Notes under the pieces: generated by a model | Database searches by the model: none | Told to the model about the DNA's origin: nothing | Seen by the model: the letters and a program-made list of their open reading frames with translations, nothing else | Position numbers and translations under genes: made by a program | Assembly (NCBI GenBank): GCA_951813535.1 | Contig: OX638345.1 | Coordinates: 633,029 to 697,028 of the forward strand | DNA: 64,000 nucleotides | Direction of reading: 5' to 3' | Source of the DNA: an uncultured Dehalococcoidia bacterium | GTDB taxonomy: Bacteria > Chloroflexota > Dehalococcoidia > Lucifugimonadales > UBA3495 | Shown here: positions 33,707 to 41,783 of the stretch, in pieces | Layout: each line of letters opens with the position of its first letter | Numbering within the stretch: position 1 is the first letter of the stretch

Positions 33707-34708
33707 TTACAACCGGTAAGCCTGAACCGCCGTGCCCTGGAACATTGCGGCTTTTTCTGCGTCCGAATAGGCGGCGGTAACCCGCTTGAAGGCGTTCCAT
33801 GCCGTGGTGTAGGAGTAGGAGGCCTTGTCCACCGGGAAGTTGCTCTCGAACATGCAACGCTCTGGCCCGAATTGTTCGATGCAGTAGTCCAGCCACGGCC
33901 GGATGGTTTCGGCCAGTTCCTCGGAATCCGGTGGGACGTCGCGCTGATGCCAGTCGTAGCCGCTGATCACGTTGCCGAACCCGCCCAGCTTGACCACCAC
34001 GTTTTCGTGGGCCGCAACGGACGCGATGCCCTTCTGCCAGTCGGCGAACACCTCGTCCCGACGGCCGGCGTAGGGCCCGACTCCCAAAGGCCGGCCCACG
34101 TGGTTCAGGATGATGGTCGCGTTTGGAAACGCCCCGGCCAGGTCGGCCAGCTCCGGCAGCTGAGGGTGAAACACCAGCGCGTCGAAGCTGAGCCCCATCC
34201 GCTGCAGCCGGTCGAAACCAGCGCGAAATCCCGCGTCGGCCAGCATCCCGGCAGTGGTGGACCGTCCCAGCGAAACCTCGGGGCTGGCGTCCCAGGAGCA
34301 CGAGAACCGGATCCCGCGAAACCGGTTGTTGCTGGCGGCAAGGTGCGCCTCCAGCACCGGCGCCACCGCGTCGCCCAGCATCAGGTCGGCGTTGGCCACT
34401 ATGCCGGCGGCCACCTCGGTGGGTCCGTACTGGCCGCTGGCGCTCTGGGCGGCCAGACCCTGCACGAACTCGGTTTCGCCGATGGCCCGCATCTCCTCCG
34501 GTCCCCGTGCCCGGTACATGGAGTGGCATTCGATGAACACCGTCTGGGCGATGTTGTGCCCGATCCCCACGTCCTGTGTCAGTTGGTCCAGCAGGTAGCG
34601 GTCACCCTCCCGGTCCCAGAAGTGATGGTGCGGATCGCAGATGGGCAGCGCGGGATCGATGGCCTCTTCCGTGACCTGGCTCAGCCAGGCCTCGCGTTGG
34701 GTGGACAT
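33707..34708 (-). CDS. Amidohydrolase-family (amidohydrolase 2) metal-dependent hydrolase
   Basis: A 333-residue TIM-barrel hydrolase of the amidohydrolase-2 / lactonase group. The metal-binding start CDPHHHFWD lies near residues 24-32. Further barrel strands are TVFIECHSMY near 56, GIRFSCSW near 132, ALVFHPQLPEL near 176, TIILNHVGRP near 197 and CMFESNFPVDK near 285 with the late Asp. An AAGGAGGG site precedes the ATG. A carboxymuconolactone-decarboxylase-like gene lies 11 nt upstream on the same strand, so the two may act in one ring-cleavage or lactone pathway. Confidence 0.9.
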   Translation of the reverse strand: MSTQREAWLSQVTEEAIDPALPICDPHHHFWDREGDRYLLDQLTQDVGIGHNIAQTVFIECHSMYRARGPEEMRAIGETEFVQGLAAQSASGQYGPTEVAAGIVANADLMLGDAVAPVLEAHLAASNNRFRGIRFSCSWDASPEVSLGRSTTAGMLADAGFRAGFDRLQRMGLSFDALVFHPQLPELADLAGAFPNATIILNHVGRPLGVGPYAGRRDEVFADWQKGIASVAAHENVVVKLGGFGNVISGYDWHQRDVPPDSEELAETIRPWLDYCIEQFGPERCMFESNFPVDKASYSYTTAWNAFKRVTAAYSDAEKAAMFQGTAVQAYRL

Positions 34709-34719
34709 GTTGGCCCTCC

Positions 34720-35277
34720 TTAGACGGGAAGCGGCTTCTCGGTGATGTTGTCCGGAAGCTCCACGCCGAAAGCATTGACGTTGAAGGCCAGCATGGAGTA
34801 GCAGCCCATCAGGGTGGTGAGCTCGGTGGCGCCGTTTCTGCCGAAATGCTGCATCACCGCGTCGAAAGCGTCCTGGCTGACCGTCCGCGTGCGGAAGAAC
34901 TGCTGGCCGTACTCGACCACGGCCGCCTCGTCGGCCGCCGGGTTGGGCAATTCTTGCCGGTCCCGCAGGGCGTCGACGATCTCATCGCGCAGGCCGGCCT
35001 GGCGGGCCGGCGGCGCGTGGGCGTTCCAGATGAATTGGCAGTTGTTCTCGCGGGCCGCCACCAGCATCGCCAACTCCCGGATCCGCGGCGACAGCGACGT
35101 GTCGGTGCGCAGGTATAGGGCCAGACCCAGCGCGCGCTGCGCAACCTCCGGCGCGTTGAGCATCACCGAGCCCGGCCCGGTGGCCGGCACCTCGCCCCGG
35201 TCGGCGACGAAGGCATCGAAGGCGTTGCGTTCATTTTCGGGCACTGATTCTCGGGTCACTGTAGCGGTTCGGGCCAT
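34720..35277 (-). CDS. Carboxymuconolactone decarboxylase (AhpD-like) family protein
   Basis: A 185-residue all-helical CMD-family protein. The core LALYLRTDTSLSPRIRELAMLVAARENNCQFIWNAH near residues 54-86 is the conserved helix pair; AhpD-type redox members have CxxC here, whereas this one has a single Cys and a His, so a decarboxylase-like or non-redox role is more likely. It is transcribed together with the downstream amidohydrolase gene. Confidence 0.88.
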   Translation of the reverse strand: MARTATVTRESVPENERNAFDAFVADRGEVPATGPGSVMLNAPEVAQRALGLALYLRTDTSLSPRIRELAMLVAARENNCQFIWNAHAPPARQAGLRDEIVDALRDRQELPNPAADEAAVVEYGQQFFRTRTVSQDAFDAVMQHFGRNGATELTTLMGCYSMLAFNVNAFGVELPDNITEKPLPV

Positions 35278-35339
35278 GGTGTCCTCCCATCATACGTTTT
35301 CGGTTCGTCGGCCACAGTCTAACACCGTTGCACGCAGCG

Positions 35340-35735
35340 TTACGGGGCGAAGCTCGACCGCGCCTGCGCTCCCCAGCGGCCGTCGTTGTCGGTCATGATC
35401 CACAGCGAGCGGTGGGTGGCGATGGCCGAGCCGGACGCATCCCGCCGCGTGAACTGGATCAGCACGTGCACCTTGTGCTCGGAGCTGTGGATCACTTCGG
35501 TGGAGTCCAGGGTCGTGTGATGCCAGTCCGGGCCGGCCCGCGCGTAGAAATCGCGCAGATAGGTTGCCTCCAGTTCGCTGCGGTCGTGCCAGATGGCAAC
35601 GCCTTCGCCGGAGATGCGCACGTGGGGCAGGTGCAGCAGGTCGTAGAGCGCGGCATCGTCCCGGGCGTTCAGCGCGGCCATGAAATCCTCGATAGCGGCC
35701 ACCGCTGCATTCTGTGGCGTTTGGGTTTGGCTCAT
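35340..35735 (-). CDS. NTF2/SnoaL-like domain protein
   Basis: A 131-residue cone-shaped NTF2-like fold: an N-terminal helix (AIEDFMAALNARDDAALYDLLH), then strands with HVRISGEGVAIW, HHTTLDSTEVIHSS, HKVHVLIQFTRRD and SLWIMTDNDGRWG. Members are hydrolases, isomerases or ligand-binding proteins acting on small hydrophobic compounds. ATG at 35735 is supported by AAAGGAT upstream. It lies upstream of the CMD gene on the same strand, with a 60-bp gap. Confidence 0.8.
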   Translation of the reverse strand: MSQTQTPQNAAVAAIEDFMAALNARDDAALYDLLHLPHVRISGEGVAIWHDRSELEATYLRDFYARAGPDWHHTTLDSTEVIHSSEHKVHVLIQFTRRDASGSAIATHRSLWIMTDNDGRWGAQARSSFAP

Positions 35736-35783
35736 ACGGGTATCCTTTGGTTGATCGGGTAATGGATGCGGAGCCGGCTGCGG

Positions 35784-35944
35784 CTCATGCGTACCCATTT
35801 TGGGCGGTAGTATCGTCAGAATCATGATTTGCCGGATTTATGGATTATCAGGATGAGAAGCGGTCTGCCCCAAATGGTCTCAATCCTGTCAATTAATCCT
35901 GAAAATCCTGATTCTGATGAACTACCCAAAGCGGGTACGCGCGA
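35784..35944. repeat. Interspersed inverted-repeat element, copy C
   Basis: About 160 bp with outer arms CATGCGTACCCATTTTGG and CCCAAAGCGGGTACGCG around a core CGTCAGAATCATGATTTG ... AAATCCTGATTCTGATG. It lies between divergent genes (NTF2-like and thiolase-like) and ends just upstream of a promoter-like sequence. Confidence 0.75.
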
Positions 35945-35955
35945 GACGCTGCCGA

Positions 35956-35984
35956 TTGTCGGCCCGTAGCGAATGTTGTACCAT
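35956..35984 (+). promoter_or_regulatory. Sigma70-like promoter upstream of the thiolase-like gene
   Basis: TTGTCG at 35956-35961 and TACCAT at 35979-35984 are separated by exactly 17 bp, about 45 nt before the start codon. Both hexamers match the consensus at four of six positions. It follows repeat copy C directly. Confidence 0.5.
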
Positions 35985-36030
35985 CGTTTGGCCTCAAATT
36001 CGCAACAGCCGGCACCTGGAGGATAGCTTT

Positions 36031-37206
36031 ATGGCCAGCACCGCACAACGTGAACGCGACATCGCCATCGTGGGCGTCGCCGAATCGGATGAGATGGGCA
36101 ACGTTCCCAGCAAGTCTTCCCTCCAGCACCACGCCGAGGCGGCCTACAACGCGCTGGACGATGCTGGCCTCTCGATGTCCGACGTCAACGGGCTGATGAC
36201 CGCCGGCTTCAGCACCCTGGCCACTGCCGAGTACTTCGGCGTCCAGCCCTCCTTCACCGACAACACGTCCGTCGGCGGTTCGTCATTCGTGATCCACGTC
36301 GCCCACGCCGCTGCCGCCATCCGCGCCGGCTACTGCGACACGGTGCTCATCACCCACGGACAGGCCGGGCGTTCCACCCGCGTCCCGGTTCCGGCGGACC
36401 GGAATCTCCCCGTGGCCCAGTACGAGACGCCCTACGGCATGATCGGCCAGCCCATCAACTACGCCATGGCCTGCACCCGGTACATGCACGAGTACGGCGA
36501 GGAACGCACCCGCCAGGCCCTGGCCGAGATCGCCGTTTCCACCCGCAAGTGGGCCAACCTGAACCCCATGGCCTACATGCAGGACTCGCCGATGTCCTTC
36601 GACGACTACCACAACTCCCGTTGGGTGGCGTGGCCTTTCCACCTGTTCGACTGCTGCCTGGTGACCGACTCCGGCGCGGCGATCATCGTGACCACCGCCG
36701 AGAAGGCGGCCAACTGCAAGAAGGCGCCGGTTTGGGTGCTGGGCGCGGCCGAGGGCCACGACCACAACCTCATCAGCTTCATGCCCAACCACACGTCGAC
36801 CTGGTCGCGGGAGACCGGGCCGCTGTCGCTGGAGCGCGCGGGCCTGACCCACGCCGACATCGACCACACCATGATTTACGACTCCTTCACCTACACCACC
36901 CTGGTGACCATCGAAGGTCTGGGCTTCTGCGGTCCAGGCGAGGGTCCCGACTTCGTCGCCAACCAGCGCACCGCGCCCGGCGGCGAATTCGCCCTGAACA
37001 CCAACGGTGGCGGCCTCTCCTACTCACATCCCGGCATGTACGGCAGCTTCCTGCTGGTGGAAGCCGTCCGCCAGTTGCGCGGCGAGTGCGGCGACCGCCA
37101 GGTCCATCGCAAGGGTTCCTCCGACCAGCCAGCGGCCACCAGCATGGTCAACGGCACCGGCGGCTCCCTGTCCTCAACCGGAACGGTGGTGCTGGCGACC
37201 GGCTAA
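36031..37206 (+). CDS. Thiolase-like protein without the catalytic cysteines
   Basis: A 391-residue thiolase-fold protein of the SCP-x / lipid-transfer acetyl-CoA acetyltransferase type. The ATG at 36031 follows GGAGG. The N-terminal IAIVGVAES strand and the helix after the nucleophile loop (SSFVIHVAHAAAAIRAG, near 83-98) are clear, but the loop reads TSVGGSS, so the acylated Cys is missing. Near residue 329 NTNGGGLSYSHPGM retains the family His. The final loop (NGTGGSLSSTG) has no second Cys. A condensation/cleavage reaction by the usual mechanism is therefore unlikely. No DUF35 partner gene is adjacent. Confidence 0.85.
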   Translation: MASTAQRERDIAIVGVAESDEMGNVPSKSSLQHHAEAAYNALDDAGLSMSDVNGLMTAGFSTLATAEYFGVQPSFTDNTSVGGSSFVIHVAHAAAAIRAGYCDTVLITHGQAGRSTRVPVPADRNLPVAQYETPYGMIGQPINYAMACTRYMHEYGEERTRQALAEIAVSTRKWANLNPMAYMQDSPMSFDDYHNSRWVAWPFHLFDCCLVTDSGAAIIVTTAEKAANCKKAPVWVLGAAEGHDHNLISFMPNHTSTWSRETGPLSLERAGLTHADIDHTMIYDSFTYTTLVTIEGLGFCGPGEGPDFVANQRTAPGGEFALNTNGGGLSYSHPGMYGSFLLVEAVRQLRGECGDRQVHRKGSSDQPAATSMVNGTGGSLSSTGTVVLATG

Positions 37207-37240
37207 GTGGCTCCGGGCTTCGGCGCCTACAGAAAGCCAG

Positions 37241-37609
37241 GTGGACCCGCTTAGGAGCATCGCGGAGCGCTATTGGGTCGTATACTATCTGGTGTACGTC
37301 GGTGGAGTAGCATTCGGCGCATCGAGGTATCACCCGCTACGAGAGCAGGGCAAGGATGAGCTATTCGCACTGGTAGCCATCTTTGCTCTGGCTGCGGGCC
37401 TCGCGCTACTCGTGGCAATCATCATGGAGGTGTTAGGGCGCATGGTGTTGTTAATTCCTGCTGCTATCAAGAAAATCAAAGAGCAAGAGCGCAAACGCGT
37501 TGCGGAGGCTTTGGCCAATGCAGGAGTCCGTTCAGCCGACTCCGGCGAAGCGCTTACGCCGGCGGAGATCCGGAATATCGTACAGAGCGCATCGGAAGAT
37601 CGCTCATAA
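37241..37609 (+). CDS. Small membrane protein (hypothetical)
   Basis: A 122-residue protein starting with GTG. Two hydrophobic helices lie at about residues 11-27 (WVVYYLVYVGGVAFGAS) and 42-75 (LFALVAIFALAAGLALLVAIIMEVLG...). They are followed by a charged, probably helical tail with KKIKEQERKRVAEALANAG and a C-terminal LTPAEIRNIV. Family unknown. AT-richer than the flanking genes. Confidence 0.6.
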   Translation: MDPLRSIAERYWVVYYLVYVGGVAFGASRYHPLREQGKDELFALVAIFALAAGLALLVAIIMEVLGRMVLLIPAAIKKIKEQERKRVAEALANAGVRSADSGEALTPAEIRNIVQSASEDRS

Positions 37610-37657
37610 GACACGGCTCTTGTTAGAGCCATTGAGCCCATCTCATAACTTGGACAT

Positions 37658-38749
37658 ATGGACATCGTAATCATCGGCCTTCCCCAATCGGGCAAAACCA
37701 ACCTCTTCAACGCGCTCACCCTGGGCAAGTCCGACGCCAGCGGCGCATCGGGCAGCCCTACCGAAATGCACATTGGCATGGTCAAGGTGCCGGATCGGCG
37801 CCTGGAGCACCTGGGCGCCATCTATCACCCCCGCAAGATAGTTCCCGCCGAAATACGCTATACCGACCTGCCTGGACCCGAGGGCATGGCCCGGTCGCAA
37901 GGGATCAGCGGACGGTATCGCAACATCCTCCAATCCGCGACGGCCTTCCTGGTGGTCGTGCGCGCCTTCCAGAACGACTCGGTTCCCCATCCCGCCGGCG
38001 CGATCAACCCGGCCCGTGACCTGGAGGCCATGCTGGGAGAGTTGACGTTCACCGACCTGGAGGTGCTGGAACGGGCATCCACGCGCCTCGCCGACCAGGT
38101 GAACAAGACGAAACCAGCAGAACGGCCGATGGTGGTGCGCCAGAAGGAAACCGTGGATAAGGCCCGGGCCGGCCTGGAAAACGGCGTACCAGTGCGGTTG
38201 CAGACCTTCAGTGACTCGGAACGCTCCATACTGGTCAACTACCAGTTGCTCACCGAAAAGAACGTGATCGCCGTGTTCAACACCGATGAGGGCGCGGACG
38301 AAATATCGATCGCCGAGTTGGACATAGATCCCGCCCTCACCGCCGGCGTGGGTCAGGTCAGCATCAGCGCGCGGGTGGAGGCCGAGCTGAGCACGATGGA
38401 CCCCGAGGAAGCGGATGAGTTCCGTTCGGACTTCGGCTTGGGCGAATCGGCCACGTCGCAGGTGATACGGGCCAGCTACGACACGTTGGGTCTCGTATCC
38501 TTCCTGACCGTGGGCGACGACGAGGTCCGCGCCTGGAGCGTGCCCGGCGGCATGCCGGCAGTCAGCGCGGCCGGCGTGATCCATACCGACTTCACCCGCG
38601 GTTTCATTCGAGCGGAGGTCATCGCTTACGACGACTATCGCGCCTGTGGAAGCATGGTGCAGGGGCGCAAGGAAGGTCTGCTGCGCTCCGAGGGGAAGAC
38701 CTACCCGGTCAAGGACGGGGACATAATCAACTTCCTGGTGAACACGTAG
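37658..38749 (+). CDS. YchF/Obg-like GTPase, divergent
   Basis: A 363-residue P-loop protein of the YchF/OLA1 branch of the Obg family. The Walker A motif is GLPQSGKTNLF near residue 7 (GLPNVGKST in standard YchF), the switch region YTDLPGP near 68, and the YchF-type N-x-x-E specificity motif appears as NTDEG near 208. A C-terminal TGS domain ends the protein (near 278-363). Standard YchF prefers ATP and is ribosome-associated. Changes at G1 and in the IRASYDTLGLVSFLTVG segment suggest a paralogue rather than the orthologue. Confidence 0.82.
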   Translation: MDIVIIGLPQSGKTNLFNALTLGKSDASGASGSPTEMHIGMVKVPDRRLEHLGAIYHPRKIVPAEIRYTDLPGPEGMARSQGISGRYRNILQSATAFLVVVRAFQNDSVPHPAGAINPARDLEAMLGELTFTDLEVLERASTRLADQVNKTKPAERPMVVRQKETVDKARAGLENGVPVRLQTFSDSERSILVNYQLLTEKNVIAVFNTDEGADEISIAELDIDPALTAGVGQVSISARVEAELSTMDPEEADEFRSDFGLGESATSQVIRASYDTLGLVSFLTVGDDEVRAWSVPGGMPAVSAAGVIHTDFTRGFIRAEVIAYDDYRACGSMVQGRKEGLLRSEGKTYPVKDGDIINFLVNT

Positions 38750-38754
38750 CCACC

Positions 38755-39261
38755 ATGATCAGCATCCGCCAGTTTCGTGCCGAAGACGCTGAGGCTGTCC
38801 GCGACCTGTTCGCGCACGCCCAGGACGACGACGCCGAGAGCTACAGCCGCACCGAGGCTGACCGCGAGGGGTTCCACGAATACATTGACGGCGCCCTCAA
38901 CCATGACCTGGCCCACGTCGAGCAGAGCTATCTTCAGCGTCGGAGCAGCAACTTCTGGATCGCCGAGATGGATGGCCAGGTGGTGGCCAGCATCGGAGCC
39001 TACCGCCGGGACGATGCGGAAGCCGAGATACGACGCCTGGCGGTGGACCGATCCGCGCGCCGGCAGGGTGTAGCATCCAGGCTGATGGACCAGGCGGAGG
39101 AGTTCTGCCGCGACGCTGACTACGCCCGCGCCATCGTCTGGACGGCCAACCACATGACCGCCGCCATCGCCTTCCTCCGCCATCGCGGCTACCACGAGCT
39201 GGAAGACCACGCTTTCCCGCACACCAGCCTGACGCTGTACCTGTACGCGCTGGATTTGTGA
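38755..39261 (+). CDS. GNAT-family N-acetyltransferase
   Basis: A 168-residue GCN5-related acetyltransferase. The acetyl-CoA loop is recognisable in IRRLAVDRSARRQGVASRLMDQAEEF near residues 86-110 (R-x-x-G-x-A/G pattern), followed by ARAIVWTANHMTAAIAFLRHRGYHEL, the usual final helix and strand. It begins 5 nt after the GTPase stop, suggesting one operon. The substrate is unknown. Confidence 0.88.
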   Translation: MISIRQFRAEDAEAVRDLFAHAQDDDAESYSRTEADREGFHEYIDGALNHDLAHVEQSYLQRRSSNFWIAEMDGQVVASIGAYRRDDAEAEIRRLAVDRSARRQGVASRLMDQAEEFCRDADYARAIVWTANHMTAAIAFLRHRGYHELEDHAFPHTSLTLYLYALDL

Positions 39262-39265
39262 GCCG

Positions 39266-39628
39266 CTACGGCGACGCCAGCGGCCGCGCGAAGCTGATCT
39301 CGTGGCCGTCCGGGTCGGTGATGTGATAGTAGCGCTCCCGCCAGGGCGCGTCGGCGGGTTCGCCGTCGGGGGTGTAACCCGCGGCTACCATCTGTCGATG
39401 GTGGGCGTCCACGTCGTCGACGTAGAGGATGCAGCGACCCCACCAGCGAACGTCCGCGTCGGCTGACAGGATCAGGTTCAGGTAGCCGTCGCCGACGCTG
39501 AGCGAGGTGAATGACGCCTCCGGTCCGCCGTACAGGATCGGGATGCCCGCTCCTTCGTGGTAGAAGGCCACCGACCGCGCCATGTCGCGCACCGCCAGCG
39601 TGATCGCGCTGATGCTCTGTACCGTCAT
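39266..39628 (-). CDS. VOC-family (glyoxalase/dioxygenase-like) protein
   Basis: A 120-residue vicinal-oxygen-chelate protein with paired beta-alpha-beta-beta-beta modules. Segments: ITLAVRDMARSVAFYHEGAGIPILYGG near residues 9-35, YLNLILSADADVRWWGRCILYVDDVDAHHRQMVAAG in the middle, and YYHITDPDGHEISFARPL at the end with the metal-binding His/Glu. Typical for glyoxalase-fold lyases, dioxygenases or resistance proteins; exact function unknown. Confidence 0.87.
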   Translation of the reverse strand: MTVQSISAITLAVRDMARSVAFYHEGAGIPILYGGPEASFTSLSVGDGYLNLILSADADVRWWGRCILYVDDVDAHHRQMVAAGYTPDGEPADAPWRERYYHITDPDGHEISFARPLASP

Positions 39629-39705
39629 CCTGGGTCTCCCGGCGGTGTTTCACACCCGTTGTAGTAGAATGATGCCAAACCAACTTACGATTGCCGGCGA
39701 GAATT

Positions 39706-40557
39706 ATGTCAAAAATTGACCACCAGCGCATTGATGGGCCTCCCGAGTGTCTGCTCAAGTTGGAATCCATTCTACGGGAGATGGGATCGGTCATCGTCGC
39801 CTACTCGGGCGGCGTGGACAGCGCCCTGCTGGCCGTGGCCGCCCATCGCGCGCTGGGGGATCGCGCCCTGGCCGTCACCGCCATTTCGCCGGCCTTGGCG
39901 GCGCGAGACCTGGGCGACGCTGAGATGGTGGCGAGGGAGTTCGGGATCAACCACCGCGTCATCCACACCGACGAACTGCAGCGGGAGGGCTACGTAGCCA
40001 ACTCGCCCCAGCGCTGCTATTTCTGCAAGACCGAGTTGTACGACCAACTCGCCATCCTGGCCGCCGCCGAAGGCTACCAATGGATCGCCAACGGGGCCAA
40101 CACCGACGACCTGGGCGACTATCGGCCCGGCATGACCGCCGCCGCCGAGCACAGCATCCGCAGTCCCATGGTGGAGACGGAGATGGACAAGGCCCAAGTG
40201 CGCGCCGCCGCACTCTGGCTGGGAGTGCCGCTTTGGGACAAGCCGGCGCAACCCTGCCTCTCATCGCGCATCCCCTACGGCACGCCGGTCACCGTGGAGT
40301 CTCTGCAGCGCATCGAGGCGGCCGAAGACATCCTGCGCGATTTGGGCCTGCGCGAAGTGCGCGCCCGTCACCACGACAAGCTGTGCCGCATCGAGGTGGG
40401 CGTCGATGAGATGGAATTGGCCTTCGCCCACCGCGACGAGATCACCCGCCAGCTGAAGGCCCTGGGTTACCTCTGGGTCTCCCTGGACCTCAGCGGCCTG
40501 CGCTCCGGCAGCCTCAACGACGTGCTGCGGGTGAGCGCCGCCAACTCGCGGGGATGA
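39706..40557 (+). CDS. larE: ATP-dependent sacrificial sulfur transferase LarE
   Basis: About 283 residues. LarE adenylates a pyridinium carboxylate and donates its own Cys sulfur to build the nickel-pincer nucleotide cofactor. The PP-loop SGGVDS lies near residue 33. The RCYFCKTELYDQ motif near 100 and QPCLSSRIPYGTPVT near 180, which contains the sacrificial Cys, are diagnostic. The stop overlaps the larC start (ATGA), so the two are co-translated. An ATG 15 nt upstream is an alternative start. Confidence 0.92.
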   Translation: MSKIDHQRIDGPPECLLKLESILREMGSVIVAYSGGVDSALLAVAAHRALGDRALAVTAISPALAARDLGDAEMVAREFGINHRVIHTDELQREGYVANSPQRCYFCKTELYDQLAILAAAEGYQWIANGANTDDLGDYRPGMTAAAEHSIRSPMVETEMDKAQVRAAALWLGVPLWDKPAQPCLSSRIPYGTPVTVESLQRIEAAEDILRDLGLREVRARHHDKLCRIEVGVDEMELAFAHRDEITRQLKALGYLWVSLDLSGLRSGSLNDVLRVSAANSRG

Positions 40558-41783
40558 AAACCGCGTTCATCCAGTCCGTCGGCGGCGCCAGCGGCGACAT
40601 GCTGCTGGGGGCGCTGCTTGATGCCGGGCTGCCAACGGACGCTGTCCGGGAAACCATCGCGGCCCTGAGCATCACCGGCGTGGACATTGCGACCGCCACC
40701 GAGACCCGCTGCGAAGTTCACGGCACCCGCGCCCTGGTTGACGTGTCCGCCGCTCCCCGCTACTCACCGCAGCAGATGCTGGATGCCGTTGCGGGCGCGG
40801 CCGGACTGTCAGAACGGGCGCGGGATTCGGCTGCCTCTGTCCTCAACGCGCTGTTCGCCGCCGAGGCTCGGGTGCACGGGGATGATCCCGACCAAATCCA
40901 CCTACACGAGCTGGGCACCGCCGACACGCTGGTTGACGTGGTTGGTGTGGTGCACGGGCTCGAAATGTTGGGCGTCGACCGGGTTTATGCCGCGCCTCTG
41001 GTGCTGGGTGAGCCCGGTGGACCGCGCCGACCGGGCGGCTACAGCAATCCGGCGCCGGCAACGCTCGAGATCATCGCGGCGGCCGGCGCGCCGGTAGCGC
41101 CGGAGCGACAGTTCCACGCCGGCGTCGGCGAGCTGACCACTCCCACCGGCGCGGCCCTGATTGCCACGCTGGCCGACGAGTTCCGTCAGCCCGCCATGAC
41201 CCTCGACCGCATCGGCGTGGGCGTTGGCGGCAAGGATCCGGCCGCCTTCCCCAACGTGCTGCGCCTGTGGCTGGGTCAGATCGACGGCGCGGACCTGCGG
41301 GCTGACCCCTCCGGCAAGACGGCGCCGCCCGTAGCCCGCTGGCAGGACAACGTGGTGCTGCTGGAGACCAACCTGGACAACGCCACCGGCGAGCAACTGG
41401 GTTTCGCCATGGAAAGGCTCTTCGAGGCCGGCGCCTTCGACGTCTGGCACACGCCGATACAGATGAAAAAGAACCGCCCCGGCGTGCTGATGTCCGCGTT
41501 GGGTCCGGCCGCGCTGGAATCCCGGCTGGCGGAGGTGTTCCTGCGGGACACGCCGACGCTGGGGGTCCGCGTCCGCCCGGTGGGCCGCTACGCGGCCGAG
41601 CGGGACATCGTGACGGTGGAGACGGAGTACGGCCCCATGCGCCTGAAGCGGAAGTGGCTGGGAGGCGAGGTGGTCAGCGTGGCGCCGGAATACGAGGACA
41701 TAGCGGCGGCGGCGAGGGAAAGGGGAGTAGGGTGGAGTGCCGTGAGTGAGGTGGTGGGGTCAGCGCACCTGGAGGCCCAATGA
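40554..41783 (+). CDS. larC: Nickel-pincer cofactor nickel insertion protein LarC
   Basis: A 409-residue single-frame LarC, the CTP-dependent cyclometallase that inserts nickel into the pincer cofactor. Signatures: GGASGDMLLGALLDAG at the N-terminus, QIHLHELGTADTLVDVVG near residue 120, ELTTPTGAALIATL near 193, NLDNATGEQLGFAMERLFEAGAFDVWHTPI near 275 and the KKNRPGVLMSAL segment. In Lactiplantibacillus larC is split by a programmed frameshift; here it is continuous. larB and the racemase larA are absent from the window. The 3' end overlaps the HNH gene on the other strand by 24 bp. Confidence 0.93.
   Translation: MKTAFIQSVGGASGDMLLGALLDAGLPTDAVRETIAALSITGVDIATATETRCEVHGTRALVDVSAAPRYSPQQMLDAVAGAAGLSERARDSAASVLNALFAAEARVHGDDPDQIHLHELGTADTLVDVVGVVHGLEMLGVDRVYAAPLVLGEPGGPRRPGGYSNPAPATLEIIAAAGAPVAPERQFHAGVGELTTPTGAALIATLADEFRQPAMTLDRIGVGVGGKDPAAFPNVLRLWLGQIDGADLRADPSGKTAPPVARWQDNVVLLETNLDNATGEQLGFAMERLFEAGAFDVWHTPIQMKKNRPGVLMSALGPAALESRLAEVFLRDTPTLGVRVRPVGRYAAERDIVTVETEYGPMRLKRKWLGGEVVSVAPEYEDIAAAARERGVGWSAVSEVVGSAHLEAQ

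Noticed and set aside
40554..41783. A programmed frameshift in larC, as known from Lactiplantibacillus.
   Set aside because: The LarC frame is continuous from the N-terminal to the C-terminal domain here, so no frameshift is needed.
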